Part shown: piece by piece, positions 46,331 through 59,700 of the stretch
How the letters are laid out: each line of letters opens with the position of its first letter
Position numbering within the stretch: position 1 is the first letter of the stretch
NCBI GenBank assembly: GCA_013396915.1
Contig: VWZL01002012.1
Location: forward strand, 124,001 to 188,000
Origin: Stercorarius parasiticus
Lineage: Eukaryota > Chordata > Aves > Charadriiformes > Stercorariidae
Length of the DNA stretch: 64,000 bases
Direction of reading: 5' to 3'
Translations under genes and position numbers: made by a program
Notes under the pieces: model-generated
Databases searched by the model: none
Told to the model about the DNA's origin: nothing
What the model saw: the letters and a program-made list of their open reading frames with translations, nothing else

Positions 46331-48179
46331 ACCCTTTTATTACGAGTAGCTCCTGGCATCCTTCTTTGTATTCACACCAGATTCAGAACAGAAGAATCTA
46401 GGATATTTTTTTATTTATCTTGTCTTTTATATGAGCATCTCCAAAAGCTTTTTCAGTAGCAAACCTGTATCAAACGTAAACCGCTAGAAGGAGACAGAGA
46501 GCCACACTGCATCATCACGAAACTCTCCGAGTCCAACCTGTACTGCATTAGTGCTGTAGGTGGTTACAATCTTGTACAGAGTTGGTTGAATCTGAGCATT
46601 GGTCAGCATGTGTTGCATTTTCCTTTGATCTTGTAATTGAAACAAAATATTGGGTTTAGGAAATAAGACTCTGGCAGAAACTTCCTACCTAATGTTTGGT
46701 AAATTAATTAGTCTATTGATCAACCTCCCTCTCCGTATTTCCCAACCTGTGGTATGTGAATACTGAGGTAAGAATGAATTAAATATATGTCGGGTGTTTT
46801 GAGGTCCTTGTAGACACTTGGCACACTGGAAGTGCAAAGTAAAGTGCAGGTCTTGCTATTTCTCTGCTACTCTTCAAACTGTTGCATTTATGATTTTTTT
46901 GAAAAAAAGAAACTCTCTTGAATTCCCTTTTACCTACAGTGCTTAATTCTGTAGTTGTACTAGTAAAAATGAGCAAGATAAAATAATTAAGACTGTGTTT
47001 TTTGAAAATAAGAAATATTTATGAAAATTCAGTGAAAAATTACATTATTACATTAAAATATTAGCAGAAAGTAGGGATACCATTCCCCGCCCCAGTGGTT
47101 CTACTATCTGTATGTGTTCCCCACATACAGCTGAAAGGCTCTTAAAGAATCCCTGTGTTTGCTGCTTTCATAAATACTCTGTTATAAAAATACATTTGTA
47201 TTGCTTTTGCAGCCATTTTTGGTTGAAACTGAAAACGTAAACCTCTAAATCTCCTGGAGGAAAAGGAGATGACAAAATGTAAACAAATAACTACTCCATC
47301 TGAAGATCTTCAGATATGCTTCCAACTGGGAGTAGAGAAAAAGACTCTAATTTGCTGTTCATACTGATTTAATTAGAATAGATATAGTATAGCACTTAGC
47401 TGTAAATTAATTTATTAAAAGGAAGCTCACTTTTGCAATATTTTACATTGCACTGAAGGCACAGAGAAGTGCACTGAAGCCGCATAAGACCCCAAACTTC
47501 TAGTCCTGTTATGCTTACGAATATACTCTTCCATTTTCCCCAGCCTTGACCTCGACCTTCTTCGGACTGGACCTGGTTTCCTCTTCCTCTAGAAAACCTG
47601 ATGCTGAGTAAGCCAGCTCAGCACATTCCCTTCAGGCAACCAGCCATGACTTAATCAGCCACATACACTCCTGTGTAACCTATAGTTGAGAATAGGCCCC
47701 CTTCAACCACACTGAAGGATTCCAGTGATCCTATCTTAATCTGCCTTGGAGGGAACAGGCTGCAGACTTCAATTACAATAAGCTTCAGATGAGATTGTGA
47801 GCAGAAAGGAGGCAAAAAAGGTCTCTGGCTAGTAATGCCAATATTTTTGATGTGCATATTGACATCTGTTTTACTATTTATCAGAATGTAAATCTGTAAA
47901 ATGTGGATCTTATCAGATGTGTTTGTAACAATCTTCCAAAACAGCAAGCTCTCACCATGGAGAAATACTAATCCACTGCATTTTGAACCCAGATTTATTT
48001 GCTGGAAATCTTCGGGAGAAAAACCAGCGAAAATTACAACCAGTAACAGCATTAGAGACCAACCCTCATTCGAGGATGCAGTGAAGATGTGTAACATCAG
48101 TGAGAACGGACGCTCTCCCCCCGGGACGCCTTGGTGTAGCCAAGGAATCTCTGGCACTAAGGGACCACCTCTCAAACCG

Positions 48180-48750
48180 GTTCGTGCCTCCCTTTTTCCA
48201 GGACGCAACGAGAAGTGTTTGGGAACAGCCGAGACATGCCGCCTCTACACCTCCTCCACCTAAACGGCCTGGCTGCCGAAAAGCGCGTTTTCTGCCCTAA
48301 AAGAGCTTCTTGTCGCTACGGACGGAAGTCGCCGTCATCGCTGTACCTGGCACGTCACCGGTACCGCGGCTGCCCAGAAGCGGTTACCTGCCGGGCGGCG
48401 ACAAACTCCCCCCGCCCGCGTCACCCAGCACCACCCCACGACGGACACGCGTGTGCCAACGCCCGCCCACCCACACTGACGTCACCGCTGCGCGCCGGAA
48501 CAGGCTCCGCCCCGGGTGCCGCTCTGCCCCGGCCGCCTGCCCGCCCGGAGGTAAGAGCCGCTCCTCCCGCCTCTCCCGTGTCCGCATCCCACGCGTGGGG
48601 CTGCACAGGCACCCCTCGCCCCCGGGGTGGACCTGCCCGCTTCCCCCCTCACTCCCCCGGGTGGTTTGGCGTGGCCGGTGGGCCGGGCCGGGCCGCGGTG
48701 GCGGGCCTGGGCCCGGACCATGGACATGGGCCTGTGCCCATGGGCATGAA
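48180..48750. promoter_or_regulatory. C1D: CpG island, probable C1D promoter
   Basis: Abrupt rise in GC and CpG inside AT-rich DNA, with no TATA box. A full palindromic CRE TGACGTCA lies at 48477-48484, a half-site CACGTCA at 48351-48357, and an ETS-like CGGAAGT near 48322. It is the only CpG island between WDR92 and the C1D coding exons. Confidence 0.8.
48485..48550 (+). other. C1D: Predicted C1D non-coding exon 1 (3' end at 48550; 5' end unknown)
   Basis: A strong donor (cccggag|gtaagagc) sits just downstream of the CRE. The first coding exon of C1D begins right at a splice acceptor with its ATG, so an untranslated upstream exon is required. The start coordinate is arbitrary. Confidence 0.55.
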
Positions 48751-51700
48751 CATGGAGGTCCGTTCTTGGGGTGGGAGTTGTTGTCCACGCAGTCAGATCG
48801 CTCCGTGTGGTTTAATTTTTTTTTTTTAGAGGCGTTTGGAAAGAGGGAGGTGGGAAGTTGTAACCGAACACGTTTGGGAAGTCAGGTCTGATGTCAAAAT
48901 CCCGTTCAAAATTTTACCATGTCTGTAAAGGGTGGGTAAGGTGTTCTGTCTGTCACAAAGAACAGGAGATTTTGGTTATAAAGCATTGGGAAGGCCTTGG
49001 TTTGCAGGCAGATCTATTTCACCGGTGTGCATGCGATGGAGGGACCCGTGTGTAGCCCAAGAGCTGAACCAGGCTACCAGGGGAGCTCTAAGTCCACGTT
49101 AAACTGTCCAGGTTGTTCTTTTGTCACTGTCCCAAATGTGGGGACACCCCTCCGTAACTTCCCAGAACTGAGGGTGACGTTGTGTGCAGTACTGATTTTG
49201 TCAGTGAGCCTAAACACAGTTTAACGCATGGTTTGTATAGTTACATGCGAGAAAGAGAATAGCGGCTATCGGCTTCTCAGCTGGCACCATGCCTTGAGGA
49301 TGGCAGGTTCTACTGTAGGCAGTGAACAGTGACATTCCTATTAAATGTCAATAAAATAGTGTTGCAGAGGAAGGAGCCTTGAGAACTTGGTAACTGTTGT
49401 TAGAAGAGAACGGCATTCAAAGAGAAGATGCAGTTTGCACGTACCAGCTATGGTTAAAATAGTCTAGCACCGCTCTTTTCCCTTAGCAGAAATGCAAGTG
49501 ATAATTAAAATCACTGAGCTTAAGTACTTTGTAATAAAGTAGATCTGTTTAAGATTCTCTCATGTTCCTACAGAGGTAAAGATGTCCCCTTCCTTACGCT
49601 TTGCCACAGCATCCTGACTGCAAGCTTAGTTGCTGCTAGCAACTTAGTAGGGGACTTTGATTTGCAAGTTAAGCTCTAGATTGTGCTAATTGAGAGGCCT
49701 CATTTTTGAGACACACAAAAATGGAAAGACTTGACTTCAAAATAAATAAAATTGAAAGGTGTCTGCCACATTTCTTGTTTTTAAAATTGTAAAAGAATAC
49801 TTCCAACCTAAAATATTTGGATTTTGCTAATCCTGTGGCAGTATGACCCTTGCTACAGAAATCAGAAAGCGCTTAACGTGAGGCTATACCCCGGAACATG
49901 AGAAACTTGGAAGTGCTCGTTAGAATTCTTAGACTTCCTATCAGAAATGCAGTGCAGAAATCACACAAATCTTTTTGATAAATGCATTTCTCCTTGAAGT
50001 GGTTTAAGATTTTTAGAATCAATTCTTCATCTGTTCTCCATCCTACAATGCTTAATTTAATCTGTTTCAATCCCTGTGAAAACTCCATGTCTCCAAATGA
50101 GTTTTCCCTATTACTCCCTCACTTCTGTGATTTTGCACATACCCTTTCTTTGCTGATAGTAGCTGGTCTCCTTTTTGTCAGGTTATCAGCTCTTAAATTC
50201 TATTTAGGGGATAGGTAGAAAAGATTTTGCCTGTTTTTCTCCTGCATTACTGAGATTGATGCTTAGAACACAATGTTTAGAACAACCTCTCACGTTATGT
50301 TCAACCAAAAAAATGGGTAAATATGCTTCTAATAGTTGAACAGAGTCTTGTTAGCACAGTCAAATAATGAACAGACAAAAATAGATTTGGGTCGTTGTTT
50401 TAAACAGTGGAGAAAGGTACTGCATGAAGTGCAGCGGAGAGTGGCAGCAAATTTTAGAAGAGGTAGTAACTCCAGGGTTTAGAGCATACGAGAGCTATAG
50501 ACTGCTGGCAGGTTATTTGCTGTTTGCTGCAAATTTGGTAGGACAGAAGTATTCAGTATTGATTGCTGTCATGGACAAAAACCCACTGGTATACAGAGAT
50601 ACTGAGTTTCATCCACTCTGATGATGTGTAAACCATTTTATGCAAGGAGACAGTGTTTTGCGGTACAAGAAGTTCTTGCTAGGTTCAGTGCAACCAAAGG
50701 TGTATGTTTTGAAGACCAGTTTAGATGTACAAATATCAATATCACTTTAAAGCCCCAATCTTGAACTGAGCTGTGGTAGCACAGTCTGAGTGTGAAAGCT
50801 TTTATGAAAACCTCTCACTAAGAAGTGTTCTGGACATATCTAAAGAAAGACCGTTTTATGATTGTACTTACTTATGGGTGTACTGACAGGTTGGAGCTGA
50901 ACAAGAGCTAGGATGTATTGGATTTGCTGAGAAGAGGAAATAATTGTGTCATCAAAGATGTGGAATGTAGGACAGCTGATTACAGAGAATAAAAATGTTT
51001 TACAAATCATGCAGATTGAGTTGAAGGTTTACATCAAAGTTGGTTTGTATGGATATAGATGGGGCTGTGGTGAATATAGGTTGTTTAAGCCAAGATGAGA
51101 TACTCATTTTCCAAAGTGATATCCCCCATGGGCTGAAGTGTTAAGTGAGCCTCAAAAATATTATTTCCTCCTTTTAAACTTTAATCTTCTTTTAAGACAG
51201 ATCACAATAAACCTCTAGAGGCTGAAAAGACTATATTTCAGTGGCATCAGCAAGAGCCTGATGGCTGTGAGCTGTTCTGTAGGGTTCTTCTGTGCAGGTT
51301 GCGATGCTGACTGGAGCTTAGCTTTGAAGGCAGGGTTAAAAATGATTGCTCAGCTGTTGCCCATTTGTAATATAGTGCAAATTCTGCATTGGGCTCGAGT
51401 TGGGATATTTTTAAGGGGATCAAGATAAGCCTGTTGGTGCATACTTGGTATTTCATGGTAGGCTTAATTACTTTTGCAATGGAAATTTTTCTTGCAAACA
51501 AGATTGTGAGTTGGTGTTGCAAGAGCACTCTGACTAATTGTACTAGGTGTACTCTCCAGCTGCCCCAAGCTGGGCTTGAGAGGCATTAGTAGCAAAACAG
51601 ATCTGTGGACACAGGGATGACTAGTGGGCAACTAATTATTATGCAGCAATAATGCTGAGGAGTGTCTGTCACAGATTAGAACCTATTGTACTTAGAGCTT

Positions 51701-54700
51701 TGCAAACATGCAATAAAGTCAATTTCACTGCCCAAAAGAGGTTTATGATCAAAGAACTTAGTCATGATCTCTGGTAGCTTTAAATTTAAGATGCTTGTTC
51801 CTTGTTGCTCTGTTGTTCTATAGCCACAGCCGCAAACTACAGTGTTAGAGCAGAAGGGACATCTCTGCTGCGCGTGCACATCAGCTACATCCACTGCAGG
51901 TTGCGAGCCAGAACTCACAAGAGGGAGGACAGTGTCAGTTTTTAGGAGCTGACAGAGACAGTTTGTCATATTGATGTTGCTAATGCATTTGTTTTGAATT
52001 TAAGAGTGTTTTTATGTGCCCTGACCAAAAGGTTTTGGGTTTGTTTTGGTTTTTTCTATATAACCTGGAAATATCTATGAAAAGAAGAAAAGTCTAAACT
52101 ATTGTTAAATGAACAATCTGAAAAAATAAAAGATGTGAGCTCAGTATGAAGACAAGGCCTTCTAGTGCTTAAGAAATAGGTAAGAATTAACATGAAGTGT
52201 GAAGTGAGTTGCAATATTAAGCAGAACAAAGGATGCCAAATTACTTTTTGTCTTCTGTTTGCATGTTACAAAGTATTTGAAATACACCATTTTTATCCTG
52301 AACTTGGCAGTTTTAATTCCAGTGGAAAACCTAGTGCATGACACTAACACTGAGCATTTTAAAATTCTTTTGGAGTTTCCTATTGCCATGTTGATATATG
52401 CGTGTAGCTTGCATTGCTTTCACCATTTATAGAGGTACCTAGGGCCTAATTAGAGTTTATGTCTTTCAGTATGACAGATACAGTTTTGCTGCGAGGGTGG
52501 GCAGGAAAGGAGGCTTGGTTTCTCTTTTTAAGCCAGCTGGCAATTACTTTCTAAGCCTTGTGTTAAAACATCAGATATATTAAAAGATTATTCATAAAAG
52601 CCACCTGCAAATTGTCTGCGGTTTCCCTTTATCCTTTTCTTACCTTTGTATGCCAGTCATGGGTGTGTTTTTCTTGAAAGGTGTCTGCAGACGACTTCTC
52701 TTCATTTTCCTGAAAGATAAATGTGAAGATGGGCAATTTTGCTAATTGTATTGTGCACAGTCATCTCTATTTTGTTTAGTTTTATTTAAACTTCCTTAAT
52801 ACAGCATTTAACTCAGCTGGATCTTAGATCAATGGCCACGTTAACACTATGGCAAACTGCTTATGATTGTTACCAGTTTAGTCTTTTTTATACAGTCTGC
52901 ATAAGATGAGGTATTTTCTCTTGCTTTCTCTCCACATTTGTGTCTTTCTGTGGTTCATAGTATTTCCCTCCCTTCCCTTTTTGCAGGTTGAGTGTATTAC
53001 TTGCTGATTTATACTATGTTGACGGGAGAGAAAACAAAGTGTAAGCAGAAGTTTATGTAAATGTAGTCATGTAGAATTTTTCAGAAATTTCAGAATATTC
53101 AGAAATTTTCCATCAGTGGAAACTCGTAAGACGATTTTTGATCAGACTTAAATGCAGTGACTAAGTTTTCTCATGAAAGTGGTTTACTTTTGTGATTTAA
53201 AGTCCTTTTCTTCCTCAAATATATTTTTCTTTTATGTTTTTTTCCCAAAAAGTACACAGCAGTTTTTCAGCTCAGGGTTAAAAGGGAAAGTTGTTTCTGG
53301 TAGATTGACGCTATGAAGTCATACCACATTTTTCATCACTATTTGTTTGCTTCAGTGTCCTTAATCAAAGTAGGCCTTTTCTTTCCTATTTTATGTTTAT
53401 GGGTTGTGAACTTTCCTTTGCATTCTCAAAATTAAAGATCTTATAAAGTATTACCATCATGCATACAACCACAGATTATGTGTTCGTAAGTGTTATTACC
53501 TGATAATGAAAATGCTGTCTTATCCTTATTTCCTTTAGACTTACCCATTATTCACATGCTTACCCAGCAAGTTATTTTCATAACTTCTCTTATCTGAATA
53601 TTTGTACTGTCCTTAACTTTTTAATAGCAGAATCTCTGTGCCAAATAAAATTTGGCTGAAAGTCAGCAAATCCAACAGATTTGCTGTAGTAAACATCAAC
53701 TTCAGGAACTGAATTAAAATTTTACTTGTTCAAAATATGTAGAGAAACACTCGTAAAACTTTGAGGAAAATTTTGTTTGTGATTTAGTAACTGAAACACA
53801 ACTATTGAGGGCAGTGTGGCTTTTAGGTATGTTTACAGAGTAACTGATGTGGTCTTAGTTCCTTCCATCCTTGGCTTTGTCATTCTGCAGGTGTGACTGT
53901 GCAGTCTGTGTATTGATTTTGGCAGAAGCAACTCTGTGGAATTTCCGGTGTACATGTTTTCTAATGTAGTGTAAGTTTTTTCTTGTTGATTTAATGTTAT
54001 CCAAACTATTTTAGGCTGTTGACTGCTGCCTTATTGTTGGCATGTGCCAACACTGTAACAGATCCTGTTTAGAGATTAGTAATGCTGAAACAACAGTTTA
54101 ATGAAAAGAGAGAGGTCCCTACGCAGCAGGAGTAGGAACTTGCTAGTTCCTGTTGAACAGAAAACACAAGTCTTAACGAATTCTTCCCCCTCCCTGGGCA
54201 GGATCGGACTTATCAATGAAGGGTACTGTACATGGGCTTGTTCCATTGAAGACTGATGCATTTTTTCCCCTTTCCTTGCTAATTGACAGTGACAAGTAAA
54301 TACTTGTGATACGAGGGCAAACTTAATTCTTTCTGGTTCATGAGAGAGCAATCATAGAAAAATACATTTTAGACTGTTATCTGTGATTTCCTTCGATCTT
54401 CCTATTCTTTCTCTGTCTTATTCTTTAGGTCTAACTTGAGATATTGGAAAGAATATCATACATGCTCTAGTGACTGTTTATCCTTGCAACTGCTGTAAAA
54501 TAGCTTGAGTTAGTTTTGACTGGTAACACATTCCTGCTGCAGGAGTTTGTCAGTGGGGTTTTTTCCCTGCAGTTGCTGGTGCTGGATGCACACATTAAAA
54601 GAGAGAGAGAAAAGTTGGAGTTTATCAGTATGTTCATGCATGTCCATCAAATTAAGACCATAGTAGTTTAAGTACTGTAGCGATGGTAAACTCTGTAGAT

Positions 54701-56594
54701 GATTGTTGGATTGGATTACACCTCTCTCCCTGTGTGTGTAAATGTGTACTGATAAGACACCTTCTAACCAGGCTTAATTGTACTAACAGCTGGGAAAACC
54801 TGGTTTCTTCTGTAGCTTTGAGTATTTTCTGTGCTGTACTATATGACTAGAAGTTAACAACAAACATTGTTTCTGGACTCTTTTAAAATCAACCTAACAA
54901 GGGTGATTAAAATGCAGGTGGCCAGGACAGAACAAAACACAAACAATACTATCGTAAATGGCAGAAATAATTGTATTGGTATTTTGCCTTTCTGTGGGCA
55001 GCATCTTGTAGGTTCAGCTCAGCTTTCTTGCTTAGGTCTGTTGCAGCTGACTGAAACAGTATTTACATGTGTGAGTTACATGCTGGCGTAGGGAGAGGAC
55101 CTTCAACATGTCATGGTTAGCATTGTGATTCTGTACTCAATCTGAAAAACAGCTCTGACCAGGATGAAAAGTCATGCAGCCGAGCAGGATTATAATTCTA
55201 AGCTATCTAAACAACAGCAGTGAAACTGGGCTTGTTAACTGTCTGATTGCATTTCTGGAATCACGCTGGTGCAGTTAAAAACTGGAGTTGCAGACAAACT
55301 TGAATAGCTCCACACTGTTTTTCCTCCCAATCTTCCTCCTGTTTTACCTCCAGGAGACAAGATAAATAAAAAGAAACCTCTCTCACCCATACCATGCTCT
55401 TGCCAGGAAGAGAGGAAGATCAAATCTTTACCTAAAACAAACTCCAGTGATGTGACAGCTGTTTGCTGTTTCCTTGCTGTTTGCGCTGGCTGTGTGGCTT
55501 GGTGTTCACAGATGAAATTTTCAAAGTGCAGTTTCTCCAATTTACATTCTCACCCTCTGTACTCAGCGGCTGGGTAGTGGGATTATTACACTGTTCCTAA
55601 GTAGGACAGACTGCAACGGTCCAGGTGCTCCCAGTGTTCTTGATGCAGCTCACCAAATGGGCAGGATAAATATATTTCTTCTCTTCTTCCCTTACAACGT
55701 CCCAAAAGTTGTTGCTCAATTGGAAGTTGTAGCAAGTAACGTAGCTTTAAGTAACATTAACTCCCGAAGATAATAAGTGGTTTATGATTTGAGATGAATT
55801 AAAGATACCGATTGTAAGCCAGCAGCCAAATGGCTTGGCAGTAGCCCTGCCATGTTACCATGAATGCTGGGATCAAAAAAGGGAGTGCTTTGGGATTTTT
55901 CACATCTTTGCTTATCTCACAGTTGCTGTGCATAGATGCGTCTACAAGATTTCTAGAGTATTCTGAAATCCCAAAATCAACTCAGCTTTGTTACTGGTAG
56001 AGTTAGTTTGCAGATTATAATACCCCGTAGAGAATTCAGAAAGCTGGATACAGGGTTCATAAGAAGAATTTCTTGGACCAACTCCTAAATTTAGCATTGG
56101 AAGATGTAACTGACCCTGACAAAACTGGTGCTGCATAACCGCTTTAAAGCTGAAGTAATGTCTATTCCTAAGACAGGCTGAAGCCATATCCCCATTTTCT
56201 TTTTTTTCAGTGTCCTGCCAGTTGCTTGGTGTAGCTCTTTTTATACTGTGATTTATAGAGCACTTCTTTTAAACAAGCAAATAATTTCTTTCTATCACAG
56301 ACCATAAAAGCTAAATACTGGTTTGGGACTGTTACAAGAATAGGTACTACAGTCATGTCATTTGTAATGCTCCTTCATGCCATTTTGCACAGCAGTTAGG
56401 AGATATCCTTACAATTAAAATTATAGGACCTGTAACTGTGTCACTATTGACATCACCTGCTAGAACACTTCAGAAGTAGGCATTTCTTATAATGTTTAAT
56501 GAATGAATGGTAATGCTTTGCATTGTAAAATACAGTCTTTTGACTCTGTAGGGACTTCAAGAAAAGGATTATTAGTTTTGTTTCCTCTTTCCAG
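48551..56594 (+). other. C1D: Predicted C1D intron 1
   Basis: 8 kb, AT-rich beyond the CpG island. No recognisable repeat, RNA gene or exon was found. A (GA)n run lies near 54599-54610. Confidence 0.65.
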
Positions 56595-56741
56595 ATGAAA
56601 ATGTCAGAAGATGATATTAATACAGAAGAATACCCCACTGAAATTCATGATTATCTTGCAGCATTTGAAAAATCTCTTGCTTCTGTAGATGAGATGCTGA
56701 AGACAATGATGTCAGTTTCCAGGAATGAGCTTCTCCAAAAG
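56595..56741 (+). CDS. C1D: C1D first coding exon
   Basis: Acceptor tttcctctttccag abuts the ATG. It encodes the N-terminal half of the Sas10/C1D domain and ends NELLQK before gtaaat. Any untranslated leader must come from upstream exons. Confidence 0.95.
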
Positions 56742-59700
56742 GTAAATAACCTTCGTTTTGACAACCTTTTTGCTATTAATACAAGAATACCTGGGAACCT
56801 GAACTGAAATAAAAGGGTCTGTTAGGTCATCAAGTGCACAGAGAAATAACAAATATGATACTTCCTAGCCTTGATTCCTAATATTTGAAGTTCTTACATT
56901 TCTAAGATATCCAAACAGTCTTACAAACAAAACAATGAAATATATGCTCTTCCAAGCTGAAAAGTGATGATCCTACGAGTGAGTCATTTAGGTAGAGGAC
57001 ATTCTAGCTTATTCCTGACCTTCCTTAAAGTGCATGCTGAGTGCTCTTTTGTAACAGAGATCATTCACATTTTTGTCTGAGACCTTTTCACAACAAACTT
57101 AATGGAACTTGGTATACCCAGAAGGATGTAAAGGTGAATTGGCAGCAGTGACAACTGATCTGATTCTGGAAGTCTAGACTTGCAGAACCTGGTGCTTGAA
57201 AAACTGAGCTGTCTCCTCTAGCTGTATTATAAGCACAAATCTGTAAAATGTGGGGTTTTTTTCAGGGCATAAAGACAGAGCAAGGTACTGCCTGAAGACT
57301 TCATACAAGCCTCTTTATCTTTTAGCATTTAAAGCCTAACATGTACTTTCTTTCTTTAGGGCAAGAAAAAGCCAGCACATGAGGGAACTTCTTTATCCTC
57401 TGAGGATTTCTAACACAAATAAATTATGAAGAAAACAGTCTTGACAACACTGATCTATTGACAGTATCCATGTTAGAACTAGTGAGCTGTACAATGATGT
57501 TATCAGAGTTTCTGGAAATCCTATATGACTAAAATAATAAATTGGCTTTGACAGTCGAGGAAAAAAACCACCTCATTACCTTTATTCTTCCTTTGCTTTA
57601 CAGCTGTGTTGAACACAGAGTCTACCATGTGTAGTGTTTATATTCATTGATTGTCTGTAGTGTACTATATTCACATTTAAGCTTCTGTGATCTTAAGACT
57701 TTTTTTGTTTTTTTTTCATTGATAGCAACAACTGTTTTGAATTAATATTTTGAACGGCAGGAAAATAGGCATAGACATGGTCTCAGTGAACTTGTGGTGC
57801 AAAAATATGCTCATTTAGTGTGTGGGGTTTTTATGAATACATTCACAATTATAAAATGTGCATATTACTTAAATCTGTGCACATCTTGGTTAAAACTGCA
57901 AATGTGGTGTCTTCTTTTCATTCTAGTTGGAGCCTCTTGAGCAAGCAAAGATGGATTTGGTTTCGGTATACACTTTAAATTCAATGTTCTGGGGTAAGTA
58001 TGTGGTAGGAGGAAAAAGTAGTATTTATGATTGCCATTTGAACACCTTCTAGACAGCTGCAAACATTAAATAATCATATTTCATAGACAAGTAATTAGAA
58101 ACTTGTAATTACCCTGAGGATCCAAATTATTGCCATCTATAGGATAAATGATGTTGAAACTCCAAATCAAAAATTGATATTTACAAAAGCTGACTTTGTG
58201 CATGCATGAGTGTTTCTTTCTTTTTGTGGCAGCCTTTTCTGTCCTTTTAACAGAAAGTTTAACTGTGTTAGATTTATTTATTTCTAACTGCAATATTTGA
58301 TGATAATAGTTTGTCAGATACTTAACAATACAGTTAACTCCAATTCTTATTAATAGTTTTATGTGGAAACTCCAGTTTTCCTATCTGACTGATTGCTCCC
58401 CAGTCATCACAGCCTTCAGTTTCAAAAAAACCCATGTTTTTTTCTTGCAGTATACTTGGCTACTCAGGGAATCAATCCAAAGGAACATCCAGTGAAACAA
58501 GAACTGGTAAGATTCTTACACTGCACGCACTGCAATATTTTACTTGTCCAGGGCAGTTAACTGATACAGAAGTGGAAAAAAAATGTTTATATCTAAGTTT
58601 AAAATGGATATGTTGCCATAATAGTGTGCATATGCTATGTGGTGTTATGTAACTGTTCATATGCCCTGCTGGGCTGTCTAAATTAAGACAGACATATTTT
58701 TAGTTCCAAACAGTACTGTTTAAAGCAAAGTTGTAGAGCCTGCTGAAATTAGAAAAGAAGATGAATGGTGTAATCTTTTCTTTTCTCCACCTTTGAGAAC
58801 TGGATTCTGAATAGAGCAGCTTTTCACTTGTATCTGTTAAATGGAAAAATGTTACATGTCTGATAATAATTTATAACTTCCAGTATGGCATTTTTTTCTT
58901 ATAAATACTTGGATTCATGTTAATCTCTGAGGCTACCTTTTCTTAGTTTTGTATGACTCTAAAAGTATAGCGTGGTTGATTTACTAGCGAAGACGGGAAA
59001 GAGCCCCCCTCCCCCTTCCAAGTCCTCCATTAATTCATTTTCTCAACAGTAAAGAATCCAGTTCAGCAACAAAGCTAAAAGCTTTTTTGGCACCAGTTGT
59101 ATGTGTATTGTCCAGTAATTCTGCATTAGTGACATATTTACAACCTATAATAAATCTTTTAGGTTTGTCTTTATATTCCATTTAGATGCATGTCTACAGT
59201 ATAGACGGCCAGCTATCTTGGAAATTCTGCTGACTTAAAAAATCAAATCATTTAGCCTGAAGAAAAAAATAGAAATCAGAACTTATAGAGACTCATTTTA
59301 ATTCCTGTATAAATGAAAATATTAAATGTGGGCAATCATAAAATACTTAGCTTAAATGTAATCCTTACATAACCAGCAGAATGGAAGATAGGACTGAAAA
59401 ATGTGGAAAGCTAGCCTGAATAACAGGAGTACTTCTATTTTTAATTTTGTGAGGTTTTCAGTAGTCTCGACTGTATCATATTAAAAAATGGATCAGTTAA
59501 TATTTCATGAGCTTTCAGTCAGTTTCTTGTTCCTCCTATATTATATACTGTCTGAATATTGTGTTAATTTAGCAGTACTAAAAAATAAATTTTATCTCTT
59601 CTGCTGTGGATATTTTATGACGGTATTTTACAATTGCCAGTCGTTTTAACTCTGAAGAATGGGTGAATTCTCATAGGCTAGATTCTTATCCAGTTCTCTT

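Larger units (their letters stand above)
37006..48179. other. Intergenic region between WDR92 and C1D
   Basis: 11 kb with no recognisable exon or RNA gene. It holds a degraded interspersed repeat (43863-43945) and a minus-strand CR1 fragment (46094-46330). Open frames of 70-116 codons (for example 38418-38726 and 40967-41317) match no family I know and have no supporting signals. Confidence 0.75.

Noticed and set aside
48215..48829. Overlapping GC-rich open frames of 134-204 codons on both strands of the C1D CpG island
   Set aside because: Stop-poor because of base composition, arginine/proline/alanine rich in several frames at once, with no recognisable domain.
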